Of a stretch of DNA of 27,169 nt, positions 1 through 8,375 are shown one piece after another. The notes under the pieces are model-generated. The model was given only the letters and a program-made list of their open reading frames with translations, made no database searches and was not told the origin of the DNA. Source of the DNA: JBHIBA01 sp046758845 (lineage in GTDB: Bacteria > UBA8248 > JACPRG01 > G963555815); the NCBI GenBank assembly GCA_046758845.1, contig JBHIBA010000028.1, positions 1 through 27,169 of the forward strand, read 5' to 3'. The first letter of the stretch is position 1, and each line of letters begins with the position of its first letter. A program made the translations under genes and the position numbers.

Positions 1-122
1 GTCCGGCCGGCACGCCAGTGCCCAAAAAGCGCCCCCCGCAAAGACGTTTCCTCTCAAATCTCCCTCGCGCCAGGGGGCGGGCTCACCGTCCGTGTCTCAT
101 ATGTCTTGAACCAGTACAGGTC

Positions 123-152
123 TTGACAGGCGGACGGGAGAGACTTTTTCAT
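123..152 (+). promoter_or_regulatory. Candidate sigma-70 promoter for hyuAB
   Basis: A perfect -35 hexamer TTGACA lies at 123-128. After an 18-base spacer comes TTTCAT (147-152), which matches 4 of 6 bases of the -10 consensus. Transcription would start near 159, leaving a leader of about 140 bases before hyuA. No gene is supported in bases 1-299: the only reading frame there is short, basic and of no recognisable family. The spacer is one base over the optimum and the -10 is imperfect, so this is a suggestion. Confidence 0.35.
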
Positions 153-299
153 AGGGCCAACGGATTTTTTGTGGGTAGTTGCCAGAGACGGCGTTTCCGG
201 GAATATCCACGATCACGTACCGTCTCATAGGCCGAGTGCGGGAAGGTTCGAGGCCATCCTGGTGGCCAATGGGTCCCCCTGAAATCTTATCTCAGTTCT

Positions 300-2327
300 A
301 TGGAAACCATCATCGGAATCGACGTAGGGGGCACCTTCACCGACCTGGTAGGGGTTGATCCCGAAACCCGAGGGCTCAAAATATTGAAAGTTTTCTCGAC
401 GCCGGACGACCAGGCGCGCGGGCTCCTTCACGGCATTGAGAACCTGGGTATTCCCATCAACGCAATCGGGATGATGGTCCACGGCTCCACGGTGGCCACC
501 AACGCCGTGGTAGAGAGGAAGGGCGCCCGAGTCGGACTTCTGACCACGCTGGGCTTCCGAGACGTCATCGAAATCCGGCGAAGAGACCGCCACCACGACT
601 ACGGACTCACCGGTGAGTTCATCCCCCTCGTTCCGCGTCACCTCCGCCTGGAGGTGGACGAGCGGATGGACCACAAGGGGAGCGTCCTCAAGCCCGTTAA
701 CCCCGAGGAGGTGGAGCGGTTGGGGAAAAGACTCCTTGGGGAAGGCTGCGAGGCCGTCGTAGTCAGCTTCCTTCACTGCTATGCCAACCCGATCAACGAG
801 CGTAGGGCCAAGGAAGTCCTCCTCTCCTTCTGGCCCAATGACTACATCGAACTCTCCTCCGAGGTCTTGCCCGAGTTCCGGGAGTTCGAGCGCACCAGCA
901 CGACGGTCGTCAACGCCTACGTCCGCCCCCTTATCTCCCGCTACCTTCGCTCCGTTCGGGACCAACTCCGCGAAGACGGCTTTGACAAGGAAATTGTCAT
1001 GATCCAGAGCAATGGGGGCGGGATGAGCCTGGAGGCGGCAGAACGCTATTCGGTGAACACGGTCCTTTCAGGTCCCGCGGCGGGCGCCATCGCTGCGGCC
1101 TACATCGCCCAAAGCGCCGGCCACAACCGAGTGATCTCGGCCGATATGGGGGGAACTTCCTTCGACGCCTGCCTCATCCTGGACGGCCGCCCCACCGTGA
1201 GCGCTGACCGGTATCTGGAGTTCGGTGTTCCGGTCCGCATCTCCATGATTGACATCCGCACCATCGGCGCGGGCGGGGGCTCTGTCGCGTGGATCGACCC
1301 GGGCGGCCTGTTGGAGATCGGACCGCAAAGCGCCGGGGCCGTTCCCGGACCCGTCTGCTATGACCGGGGAGGAACGGAGTCCACCGTCACGGATGCGAAC
1401 CTGCTCTTGGGTCGGATCAATCCGGAATATTCCATCGCCAAAGAGGAGGGCTTCGTCCTCAACGTGCAAAAGGCCCGCCGGGCCATTGAAGAGAAAATCG
1501 CGGGGCCTTTGGACTTAGGGGTGGAGGAAGCCGCTGAGGCCATCTTCCAGGTGGCCAACATCAAGATGGCCAATGCCCTTCGGGTCGTGAGCATTGAAAA
1601 GGGGTATGACCCGCGCGAGTTCGTCCAGGTGAGCTTCGGTGGCGCAGGCCCCTTGCACGCCGCGGCCCTGGCCCGGGAATTGGGAATCGCCCACACGCTC
1701 ATTCCCTTCCTGCCGGGTGTGACCTCCGCCATGGGATGTGTCCTCGCGGACATGCGGCACGACTGGGTTCAGACCCTAAACGCCGAACTGGATTCGATAC
1801 GGATCGAGGAAATCCACCGGATCTTTGAAGACCACGTCCGCCGGGGAGAGGAAGTGCTGGAGGGCGCACGGTCCTCCATCACCCACACCGTCCCCCTCTT
1901 CGAGGCCGATATGCAGTTTGCCGGGCAAACCCACACCGTGCGCGTCCCTCTTTCCTCGGGCCGGCCCCGGGGAGAAGAGTTCCGCGAGACTTTCTTGCGG
2001 GAGTACACCGGCCGTTACGGCGATGTCCTGGTGGATACGGCCCTGATGGTCGTGAACCTTCGTACGGCCGTCATCGGGGTTCGACCCAAGATCGACCTCA
2101 AGTCCCTGCTGGACGCAAGCGGGGGAGATCCCTTCAAGGGCGAGCGCCGGGTCTTCTTCCGGAAGGCATGGTACGACTGTCCGACTTACGAAAGGCGGCG
2201 GTTGCCCGTCGGCTTTCGCAGCGAGGGACCGGCCGTCATCGAGCAGGCGGATGCAACCGTTTTCGTGGAGCCGGAGACGGACTGGTCCGTCGACGACTTC
2301 GGCAACCTCATCCTGGAGGTTCGCTGA
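300..2327 (+). CDS. hyuA: Hydantoinase/oxoprolinase family protein, HyuA-type subunit
   Basis: This is a 675-residue ATP-dependent amidohydrolase subunit of the hydantoinase A/5-oxoprolinase/acetone carboxylase beta family. The N-terminus carries the actin-like phosphate-binding signature GIDVGGTFTD (residues 6-15). The main hydantoinase_A domain has DMGGTSFDAC near residue 281 and the glycine-rich GAGGGS near 321. The C-terminal region is of the family's usual type. Family members use ATP to open cyclic imides or amides (N-methylhydantoin, 5-oxoproline) or to activate acetone; the substrate here cannot be told. hyuB starts 2 bases after the stop, so the two form an operon and presumably a complex. 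No acetone carboxylase gamma gene follows, which argues against acetone carboxylase. The ATG start fits the family N-terminus, but no Shine-Dalgarno site precedes it. Confidence 0.93.
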   Translation: METIIGIDVGGTFTDLVGVDPETRGLKILKVFSTPDDQARGLLHGIENLGIPINAIGMMVHGSTVATNAVVERKGARVGLLTTLGFRDVIEIRRRDRHHDYGLTGEFIPLVPRHLRLEVDERMDHKGSVLKPVNPEEVERLGKRLLGEGCEAVVVSFLHCYANPINERRAKEVLLSFWPNDYIELSSEVLPEFREFERTSTTVVNAYVRPLISRYLRSVRDQLREDGFDKEIVMIQSNGGGMSLEAAERYSVNTVLSGPAAGAIAAAYIAQSAGHNRVISADMGGTSFDACLILDGRPTVSADRYLEFGVPVRISMIDIRTIGAGGGSVAWIDPGGLLEIGPQSAGAVPGPVCYDRGGTESTVTDANLLLGRINPEYSIAKEEGFVLNVQKARRAIEEKIAGPLDLGVEEAAEAIFQVANIKMANALRVVSIEKGYDPREFVQVSFGGAGPLHAAALARELGIAHTLIPFLPGVTSAMGCVLADMRHDWVQTLNAELDSIRIEEIHRIFEDHVRRGEEVLEGARSSITHTVPLFEADMQFAGQTHTVRVPLSSGRPRGEEFRETFLREYTGRYGDVLVDTALMVVNLRTAVIGVRPKIDLKSLLDASGGDPFKGERRVFFRKAWYDCPTYERRRLPVGFRSEGPAVIEQADATVFVEPETDWSVDDFGNLILEVR

Positions 2328-2329
2328 GC

Positions 2330-4078
2330 ATGGCCGTGGATCCCGTAACTCTCGCCGTCGTCAAGGCCAACCTTGAATTCACCGCCGATGAGATGGACGC
2401 CGCCATGATCAAGACTTCCTTCTCCCCCGTCATCGCCGAGGGCCACGACCGGGCCAACGGCATCTACGGCGGCGCAACCGGGGAGGTCATCGCCCAGGGG
2501 GACGACGCGCTGCCCATTTTCGTCGGCGCCATGCAGTTCACCGTCCAGGCGACCCTCCAGGCCATTCAAGATTACGCCCCGGGCGACATCTTCATGGTGA
2601 ATGACCCCTACACGGGGGGGACGCACCTGATGGATGTCTCCCTTCTCAATCCCTTTTACTATCAGGGAGAACTTTTCGCCTGGCTGGCCAACACGGGCCA
2701 CTGGCCCGACATCGGGGGATCGGCCCCCGGGGGCTTCGTGAGCAAGGCGACGGAGATCTTCCAAGAGGGGCTTCGGCTGCCACCGGTGCGTCTGTTCCGC
2801 AGGGGGGAGCTGAACGAGGATGTGCTCAACCTGGTCTTGGCGAACATTCGCGTCCCGGACGAGCGCATCGGCGACATCAAAGCGGCCGTCAACGCCCTGC
2901 ACGTCGGGGAGGTGCGTCTCAAGGGCATCTTGGACAAGTACGGCGTGGATACGGTCCGTGAATGCATTGCCGAGATGAAGGCTCACTCGGAAAAGATGAT
3001 GCGCGCCCACGTCGAGGCCATCCCCGACGGGACTTACACCTTCGAGGACTACATGGACAGCGACGGCGTGATCAATGAGCCCCTGACCATCCACTGTGAG
3101 ATGACAGTCAAGGACTCCGACATGCACCTGGACTTCAGCCGCACCAGCCCGCCTTGCAAAGGCCCCACGTCCAGCGTCCTGTCCAACACCATCGCGGCTT
3201 TCTACGTGGCCATCAAGCATGTTTTCACGGATGTGCCGGTGAACTCGGGGATGTTCGCGCCCTTCCGCCTCAACGTCCCCGACACGACTTTCTTGAACTC
3301 CAAGTTTCCCAAACCCTGCGCCGCCTGCACCGCAGAGGTCGGCCAGCGGGTGGTGGATGTGGTTTTCGGGTGCCTGGCCCAGGCCATTCCCGATAAGCTC
3401 TTCGGCGCCCCCTTCTCCACGAACAACGACCTCGTCGTGGGGGGAACCGATCCGGAATCGGGCAAAGACTACGTCATCTACATCTATCAAGGGGGAGGCT
3501 ACGGAGGCTCGCGGTCCTCCGATGGACTGACCAACGGAGCCTCCACGATTGGGATTTCCCGGGTGCCCCCGGCGGAGCTGTACGAGCAGCGCTATCCCTT
3601 CCGGGTGAATCACTTCAAGCTGTTCGAGGACTCGGCAGGCTCGGGCTGGCGCCGGGGCGGATTCGGGACTTCTTATAAGTTCGAGTTACTTCGGGGGGAG
3701 GGATTCTGCTCCGTGATTGGTGACCGGGGGAAGTTTCCCCCTTTCGGCATCCTGGGGGGAAAGCCCGCTCGTCTCAGCGAGATCATTTTCACCCTCGATG
3801 GCAAGGAGTATCGCCCCGAGCACGTCACCAAGGACACCCGCGTGCCCCTGAAGCCGGGAGACACCCTCGAGGTTCATTCCCCCGGCGGGGGCGGTTACGG
3901 CGATCCCCTCGAGCGGGATCTGGCCTCGGTCCAAGGGGACGTGCGGGGCGGCCGGGTCTTCCGGGAGACGGCCGAGCGCGACTACGGCGTCGTCTTCCAG
4001 GGGGATTCCCTGGAGATCGACTTCCCGGCCTCCGAGGCCCGGCGCAAGGAGTTGCTTGGGAAACCGGGCCTCGGGTGA
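2330..4078 (+). CDS. hyuB: Hydantoinase B family protein, HyuB-type subunit
   Basis: This 582-residue protein is the hydantoinase B/oxoprolinase C-terminal-domain partner of HyuA. The chosen ATG (2330) is 2 bases after the hyuA stop and gives the family-typical start MAVDPVTLAVVKANLEF. The frame stays open back to 2168, but that part only overlaps hyuA. Recognisable blocks are NDPYTGGTHLMDV (about residue 91), the long central domain, and the C-terminal glycine-rich SPGGGGYGDPLERD (about 518), typical of HyuB. With HyuA it would form an ATP-dependent cytoplasmic amidohydrolase. Start and stop are nearly touching, as expected for translational coupling of an equimolar complex. Substrate unknown. 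The gene appears intact and of normal length. Confidence 0.93.
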   Translation: MAVDPVTLAVVKANLEFTADEMDAAMIKTSFSPVIAEGHDRANGIYGGATGEVIAQGDDALPIFVGAMQFTVQATLQAIQDYAPGDIFMVNDPYTGGTHLMDVSLLNPFYYQGELFAWLANTGHWPDIGGSAPGGFVSKATEIFQEGLRLPPVRLFRRGELNEDVLNLVLANIRVPDERIGDIKAAVNALHVGEVRLKGILDKYGVDTVRECIAEMKAHSEKMMRAHVEAIPDGTYTFEDYMDSDGVINEPLTIHCEMTVKDSDMHLDFSRTSPPCKGPTSSVLSNTIAAFYVAIKHVFTDVPVNSGMFAPFRLNVPDTTFLNSKFPKPCAACTAEVGQRVVDVVFGCLAQAIPDKLFGAPFSTNNDLVVGGTDPESGKDYVIYIYQGGGYGGSRSSDGLTNGASTIGISRVPPAELYEQRYPFRVNHFKLFEDSAGSGWRRGGFGTSYKFELLRGEGFCSVIGDRGKFPPFGILGGKPARLSEIIFTLDGKEYRPEHVTKDTRVPLKPGDTLEVHSPGGGGYGDPLERDLASVQGDVRGGRVFRETAERDYGVVFQGDSLEIDFPASEARRKELLGKPGLG

Positions 4079-4119
4079 CCGGGAGAAGCCGCTCACATCT
4101 GGACGTGAGAGAAGTCTTG

Positions 4120-4140
4120 AGGGTTTAAAGCAAAACCCCT
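4120..4140. terminator. Weak inverted repeat between convergent genes
   Basis: AGGGTTT and AAAACCCCT pair across a short AT-rich loop, with one bulge. The element sits between the hyuB stop and the stop of the convergent ABM-fold gene, and touches the latter. It could act as a bidirectional terminator, but the stem is short and there is no long T run. Confidence 0.25.
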
Positions 4141-4432
4141 AGGCTTCTGGCTCGTGTACCTGAAGCAATTTCGTCGTGGGAGGGCCTTTGAGAAAACCGC
4201 CTATCTCCTCCATCATTCTGGGCCTCATGGCGTTGGCGGCAGCTTCGGCGTCCTCCTTCGTTTCCCAAAGGCTAAAGCTTGCAACCTCGTCCGTTTCATC
4301 ACCACTCAAGAACACCACTGATTTAAATCCCTTCTGGGCTTTATGCTCAGCAAGAGCACCCCCTCTCGCTGCCTCCATCGCTCTAGATAATGTCCCTGCC
4401 TTCAGGCTAAGCAGATTTAAACGCGCATACAT
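4139..4432 (-). CDS. Small ABM-fold (dimeric alpha/beta barrel) protein
   Basis: A 97-residue cytoplasmic protein. Its pattern fits the antibiotic biosynthesis monooxygenase (ABM) / dimeric alpha-beta barrel superfamily: an N-terminal strand (YARLNLLSLKAG), a helix, a middle strand around GFKSVVFLSGDE, then the characteristic SFSLWETKEDAEAAANAM, where a strand runs into a helix with the tryptophan usual for ABM proteins. Such proteins range from cofactor-free monooxygenases to proteins of no known activity, and no catalytic residue can be named here. The ATG start has a good site GGGGGAAG 5 bases upstream. It is convergent with hyuB and stands alone, so it gives no contextual clue. Confidence 0.75.
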   Translation of the reverse strand: MYARLNLLSLKAGTLSRAMEAARGGALAEHKAQKGFKSVVFLSGDETDEVASFSLWETKEDAEAAANAMRPRMMEEIGGFLKGPPTTKLLQVHEPEA

Positions 4433-4566
4433 GTTTCTTCCCCCTGTTCTGTGTTTTTTCCGATGGGACTTGTCCTAATTCTAACAGGGATCCAACCGAA
4501 AAACCATCAAAATAGATCACTGCCGAAGGCCCGTACGCGGCTTTGCCCACGGCATTGTGATCATTA

Positions 4567-4595
4567 GGTGTAGGCCCGATTTGAGCGAGAACCTA
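4567..4595. repeat. Half copy of a REP-like dispersed repeat
   Basis: The stretch beginning GGTGTAGGCCCGATTTGAG and continuing to ACCT matches, with about four differences, the minus strand of the second palindrome at 23164-23211 (GGTGTAGCCCCGATCTGAG...). It also resembles the left arm of the first palindrome there. Its own ends TAGGT/ACCTA are inverted. It lies in the 264-base spacer between the oxidoreductase operon and the ABM gene, where I see nothing else. Confidence 0.55.
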
Positions 4596-4696
4596 GTATG
4601 GCGCCCGCCCGTTTGCAAGCCGGGAATTTATGCCCCGAATTTATGGGACAGGACACGAGGAGAGGGAACGGGATAGAAACCGGCCAGGTGGCCTTT

Positions 4697-6295
4697 TCAG
4701 CGTTGCTTTAGCCTCAGGGTGTACCAGGTGGTCACGGCCTTTTGACCGTCGCGGTCCTGTTGGCTGCCGTCCCAGACCGCGAATGCAACGGGCACGCTGC
4801 CGCCCGGCTTGAGCTTCACGTCGAACGGGTCTTTGGAAGCCAGGTCGCGCTCAAAGACGACCTTCCAGGCGCCTGCGACCCAGAATCCCACCCCCCGGAT
4901 GTTCTGCCCTTTTTCTTCTTGCGGGGTCAGCGTTCCGAAACCCTCAGCGTTCAGATCCTCAATGGGCGAAAAGCGCCAGGGGTAAGAAACCGGGTTGCCG
5001 GCCGCCCACCCGGAGAGGAAGGTGGGGTTGTGAGCCGGAGCCGAAAGGATCTGTAGGGGGCGAAGGTGCTGAGGGACATCAAGGTGGCCCCTCGGGTACC
5101 GACTGATGTCGCTCTGATAATCATCGGCCACCAGTCGGGAGTAGACGTCCTCTACGTCGCGGAACCGTGCGAGGTCCATTTGGCGGTCCGCCCGCCAGTA
5201 CCAGATGTTCACCGGACGCCCCTTGTCCCCCATGGGAAAGGGAGGAGGCTTCGCCGAGAGGGAGAACTGAACCGCTGCGCCGTCGGAGTAGTCCTGATTT
5301 CGGATGAGGCGGGCATCGGGTTTCAGGTCCTCCCACTCCAGTAGAAGGGCCAGGCGTCGGCCGTTGTGTACGGCCCGGACCGTCACGCCCTCTGAAGCCC
5401 GCCGTCTCTGCCAGAGGAGCATCAGGGGGATTCGCGTTGCGGGAACCTTGGACCACAAGGGGTCCATCGGGTTGGAAGGGAGATCGCCCGGGACTCTGCG
5501 TGTTTCGATATCTCCCGTGGAGGGCTGGACGGCCACCTTCTTTCCCGCCAGGGAGCGGACATAATAGACGAGTCCCCACGCCTCCTTCTCGGAGAGGGTC
5601 CCCTCGTAGGAGGGCATGGGGGTGCCGTCCAAACCCGTCATGAAGCGCATGTAGACATCCTTATCGCTTCCGCCGCCTTTGTAGAGCCCACGGGTGAAAT
5701 CGTTGGGCGGAATGGGGAAACCGCGGTCGTCCTTCAGGGTGGGGGCTGAGGTTCCGTCCCCTCGTCCCTCGACTCCGTGGCATTCCGCGCACTCAAGCTT
5801 GTCGTAGGTCTTCCGGCCCAACGAGAGGATCTTGGGGTCCGAGGGGGGTTTCGGCGGAGGCACGACGACCTCCTCCGGTTTTTCCCGGATGTTCGCGAGT
5901 TCCTTGACGTAGGTTACCAGGGCCCATCGTTCCGCTTCTGTCAGCCACACGAAGCCCGGCATCGCAGAACCGGGAAGACCCCGGGAGAGGGTGCGGAAGA
6001 GGTCCGAGTCGGTCGGGGGTTCTCCCGATGGCGTCGAGCGGATCTTGAACAGACCGTCGGCCAAGCTTCGCGGTTTGGGAAAGAGGTAGTATGAGGCGGG
6101 GCCGTCCCCCCGGCCATCCGGGCCGTGGCACACCTTGCATTCCCTCAGATAGATTGCCTTTCCGTCCGTCGCGCTGACTCTCTTTTTCGTCTGGGCGGCC
6201 ACCGGGCTGATCGCAAGCCCCGCCACGACCCATCCCAGGGCCATGAGGCCCAGGGGGCCAAACCGCCCTCCAGCACGCTCCGGTCTCCTCTTCAT
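4697..6295 (-). CDS. Dihaem cytochrome c fused to an ethylbenzene-dehydrogenase-type haem b gamma domain
   Basis: This 532-residue exported protein is the likely electron-exit subunit of the adjacent molybdoenzyme. An N-terminal hydrophobic signal (about residues 14-35, ending near AAQ) is followed by two cytochrome c domains. These have CKVCH (53-57) and CAECH (169-173), with candidate methionine ligands M112 (SAMPG) and M227 (TPMPS). Residues from about 270 form an EB_dh domain, as in the gamma subunits of ethylbenzene dehydrogenase and chlorate reductase. M355 in FPMGDKG and K519 in DGQK sit where that family's axial haem b ligands lie. Its ATG overlaps the chaperone stop as TGATG, with GGGGAG upstream. 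It is the last gene of the operon. Haem b and two haems c in one chain would carry electrons between the iron-sulfur subunit and a periplasmic or membrane partner, in place of NarI. Confidence 0.9.
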   Translation of the reverse strand: MKRRPERAGGRFGPLGLMALGWVVAGLAISPVAAQTKKRVSATDGKAIYLRECKVCHGPDGRGDGPASYYLFPKPRSLADGLFKIRSTPSGEPPTDSDLFRTLSRGLPGSAMPGFVWLTEAERWALVTYVKELANIREKPEEVVVPPPKPPSDPKILSLGRKTYDKLECAECHGVEGRGDGTSAPTLKDDRGFPIPPNDFTRGLYKGGGSDKDVYMRFMTGLDGTPMPSYEGTLSEKEAWGLVYYVRSLAGKKVAVQPSTGDIETRRVPGDLPSNPMDPLWSKVPATRIPLMLLWQRRRASEGVTVRAVHNGRRLALLLEWEDLKPDARLIRNQDYSDGAAVQFSLSAKPPPFPMGDKGRPVNIWYWRADRQMDLARFRDVEDVYSRLVADDYQSDISRYPRGHLDVPQHLRPLQILSAPAHNPTFLSGWAAGNPVSYPWRFSPIEDLNAEGFGTLTPQEEKGQNIRGVGFWVAGAWKVVFERDLASKDPFDVKLKPGGSVPVAFAVWDGSQQDRDGQKAVTTWYTLRLKQR

Positions 6296-7059
6296 CAGAA
6301 TCTCCCCTCCAAACCCCCGCAGAACTCGGCATCCAGGCAGGGGGTGCAGGAATCACCCGCATCCACTGCCGCCGAAACCTCTTGCACGTCCTCCTGCGGA
6401 CAAACCCCCAGAACCTTGGCCTCGGTTTCCAGGAAGACGAGACCGAGCTCCGCCGCCTTCTCGTAAACGGCGCCCGCCGCCTTCTGGGCCAGCTGCCGGA
6501 AGAAGTAAGGCGCCCAGCGTCCCAGGTGATTCTCCATGAACGTCCGCTGGGCCTCACGGCAGAGAGTCGCCTTGTCCTCGCCGTGCTGCTCGCGCGCGTA
6601 CTGCTCCTTGAAAACCAAGAAGTGCATGAACTCGAGCTCGAGCGCGATGTGATCCGGGCGTTCCCCCGCCTCGTCAGCCACCTCCAGACCAAAGGCCCGG
6701 TAGCATCCCGCGATGTCCGCCATCCTTTCCGTCTGTTGGTAGACGTGGGCGCACCCGAAATGGGTCTCATAGGGAGGACAATCCTCAGAGACCGCGTGCC
6801 CGAAGGTCCCGGCGAATTCGCTCTGCAGATTTTCGATGGAAAGGCCGCCGAGCCGGTCGGCCAGCTCGCCGGCGAGCCCCGCCGCCGACGCACTTGCGCG
6901 CCCGCCGGCCTCCTCCGACCAGGCAAGAAAGTCGCGGCGGAGGACATCCTCCCGGGCCAGAAACGTCAGGTCACCGCCGGGATAGCGAAAGAGCGCCGCC
7001 AAGTCGCGGTAGGCTCGGCATCTGCCCGAAGCGGGCTCCCTGAGCAACCCCTTTTGCAC
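6295..7059 (-). CDS. TorD/NarJ/DmsD-family molybdoenzyme chaperone
   Basis: A 254-residue cytoplasmic chaperone of the TorD/DmsD/NarJ superfamily. It binds the molybdoenzyme alpha subunit or its Tat signal and holds it until the Mo cofactor and clusters are inserted. Family marks are an all-helical composition, CPPYETHFG in the first half, the signature ERPDHIALELEFMHFLVFKEQ, and the later block HLGRWAPYFFRQL. I place the start at GTG 7059 because AAGGAGGAGG lies 6-8 bases before it; the frame is also open back to a GTG at 7095, which has no such site. Oddly for the family, the C-terminus carries CTPCLDAEFC, a C-x2-C-x5-C cluster. The gene lies 44 bases after the beta-subunit stop and overlaps the cytochrome gene by one base. 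Confidence 0.88.
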   Translation of the reverse strand: MQKGLLREPASGRCRAYRDLAALFRYPGGDLTFLAREDVLRRDFLAWSEEAGGRASASAAGLAGELADRLGGLSIENLQSEFAGTFGHAVSEDCPPYETHFGCAHVYQQTERMADIAGCYRAFGLEVADEAGERPDHIALELEFMHFLVFKEQYAREQHGEDKATLCREAQRTFMENHLGRWAPYFFRQLAQKAAGAVYEKAAELGLVFLETEAKVLGVCPQEDVQEVSAAVDAGDSCTPCLDAEFCGGLEGRF

Positions 7060-7103
7060 GACAACCTCCTCCTTTGTGATTCCGCGGCGGGACACCAGCC
7101 GGT

Positions 7104-8375
7104 CTAAATCGAATTCACGCGATCGGCCGATCGGACGAAGACGGGCTCCTCCACCTTCGTGCGGACGACCTCATCCCCCTTGCGGTCATAGCCGATGATG
7201 GTATCGTCGTACATGGCCCACGGCTTGCCATGGATGCGCCGCTCGTAGAGTTTTTTCCCCTTTCTGATCTCGTAGCGGAAGACGATGAAGCGCTGGGCGC
7301 GGAAGAGCTGCAAGACGGCCAAGAGCTCTCTCGAGGGGGCCGTGTATCGCTCGATGGCCTCGTCCACTCCGGGGCCGAACATCTGGTAGAGGTAGTTGCG
7401 GGGAACCCACCGGGGGGGGATGTAATAGCCGTTGGGTTCCGTGCCGAACTGGGGATAGAGGGGCAGGGCCACCTTCGCCACCTTGACCAGGTAGTAAAGG
7501 GGGTTTTGCCGGTCCTTCACCCACTGGCCGTCGGGCCCGACGCGGACGAGCCCCTGCAAGCGAATCTTTCCGACGCATGCGGTCATGCAGCGGGCCTCCA
7601 TGGCCCGCCCCTCGCTTTCGGGGTCCTTGCCCTCAATCCTGGGGTAGCAGGCCACGCACTTCTCGCTGATGCGAGTGGTTCCGCGGAACATGGGCTTTTT
7701 GTAGGGGCAGGCCTCGATACATTTCTTGTATCCGCGGCATCGTTTCTGATCGATCAGGACAATGCCGTCCTCGGTCCGTTTGTAGATGGCCTTTCGCGGG
7801 CAGGCGGCCAGACAAGCGGGATAGGTGCAGTGGTTGCAGATCCGCTGGAGGTAGAAGAACCAGGTCTTGTGCTCGGGCAGTGACGTCCCCTCCGGGTCGA
7901 ATCGGCCCTGAACGCCGGCCGGTCCCCGGGCCGTGTCTTCGTGGATGTTGGGGGCGGTCCACTCTTCATCCGGGGGGATGTAGCCGAGGACCCGCTGGTG
8001 TCCCTCCGGGCCGTAGCGCTTCTCCGCCGTCTCGAAAATGGTCTTCCCCTCGAACACGCCGTAGGGTCGGGAAGGGCCGTTTGCCCCCCTGGCATCCCAG
8101 ACCTGACCATTGGGATTGGCCCGCTCCAACATCTGCAGGAGTTTCACGTCCCAGTGGTGGGGATAGCCGCCGTAGGGCTTCGTCTCGACGTTGTTCCACC
8201 ACATCATTTCCTGGCCCTTGGAGAAGGTCCAGGTGGACTTGCACGCCATCGTGCACGTCTGACACCCGATGCACCGGTTCGTGTTGAACACGAAGGCGAA
8301 TTGCCACCTGGGGTGCTCCTCCCCATAGGGGAAGCTCATCTTGCGGCCGAGATGCCAGTTGTAGACCTTAGGCAT
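7104..8375 (-). CDS. nxrB: Nitrate/nitrite oxidoreductase beta subunit (NxrB/NarH-like iron-sulfur protein)
   Basis: This 423-residue subunit carries four iron-sulfur clusters in a type II DMSO-reductase-family enzyme. Cysteine groups are C35/C38/C41/C45, C180/C183/C188/C192, C213/C219/C223 and C240/C243/C263/C267. Tyrosine 216 occupies the position of the NarH tryptophan that replaces a cysteine and gives a [3Fe-4S] cluster. From memory, the whole chain resembles Nitrospira NxrB very closely, including VETKPYGGYP, FFYLQRICNHCTYP, CRGYKKC..CPYKKP and WGTEPNG-like segments. It has no signal peptide and would be exported together with the Tat-signalled alpha subunit. The ATG has GGGAGG upstream and overlaps the preceding gene by 8 bases. 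Nitrospira-type NXR and outward-facing nitrate reductases are close relatives, so the symbol marks the clade, not a proven direction. Confidence 0.93.
   Translation of the reverse strand: MPKVYNWHLGRKMSFPYGEEHPRWQFAFVFNTNRCIGCQTCTMACKSTWTFSKGQEMMWWNNVETKPYGGYPHHWDVKLLQMLERANPNGQVWDARGANGPSRPYGVFEGKTIFETAEKRYGPEGHQRVLGYIPPDEEWTAPNIHEDTARGPAGVQGRFDPEGTSLPEHKTWFFYLQRICNHCTYPACLAACPRKAIYKRTEDGIVLIDQKRCRGYKKCIEACPYKKPMFRGTTRISEKCVACYPRIEGKDPESEGRAMEARCMTACVGKIRLQGLVRVGPDGQWVKDRQNPLYYLVKVAKVALPLYPQFGTEPNGYYIPPRWVPRNYLYQMFGPGVDEAIERYTAPSRELLAVLQLFRAQRFIVFRYEIRKGKKLYERRIHGKPWAMYDDTIIGYDRKGDEVVRTKVEEPVFVRSADRVNSI

Noticed and set aside
18..230. 70-residue frame upstream of hyuA
   Set aside because: It is basic, of unlikely composition, has no ribosome site or family resemblance, and covers the probable hyuA promoter.
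225..965. Long minus-strand frame inside hyuA
   Set aside because: It is a shadow of hyuA in high-GC DNA; the plus-strand protein has clear family motifs and this one has none.
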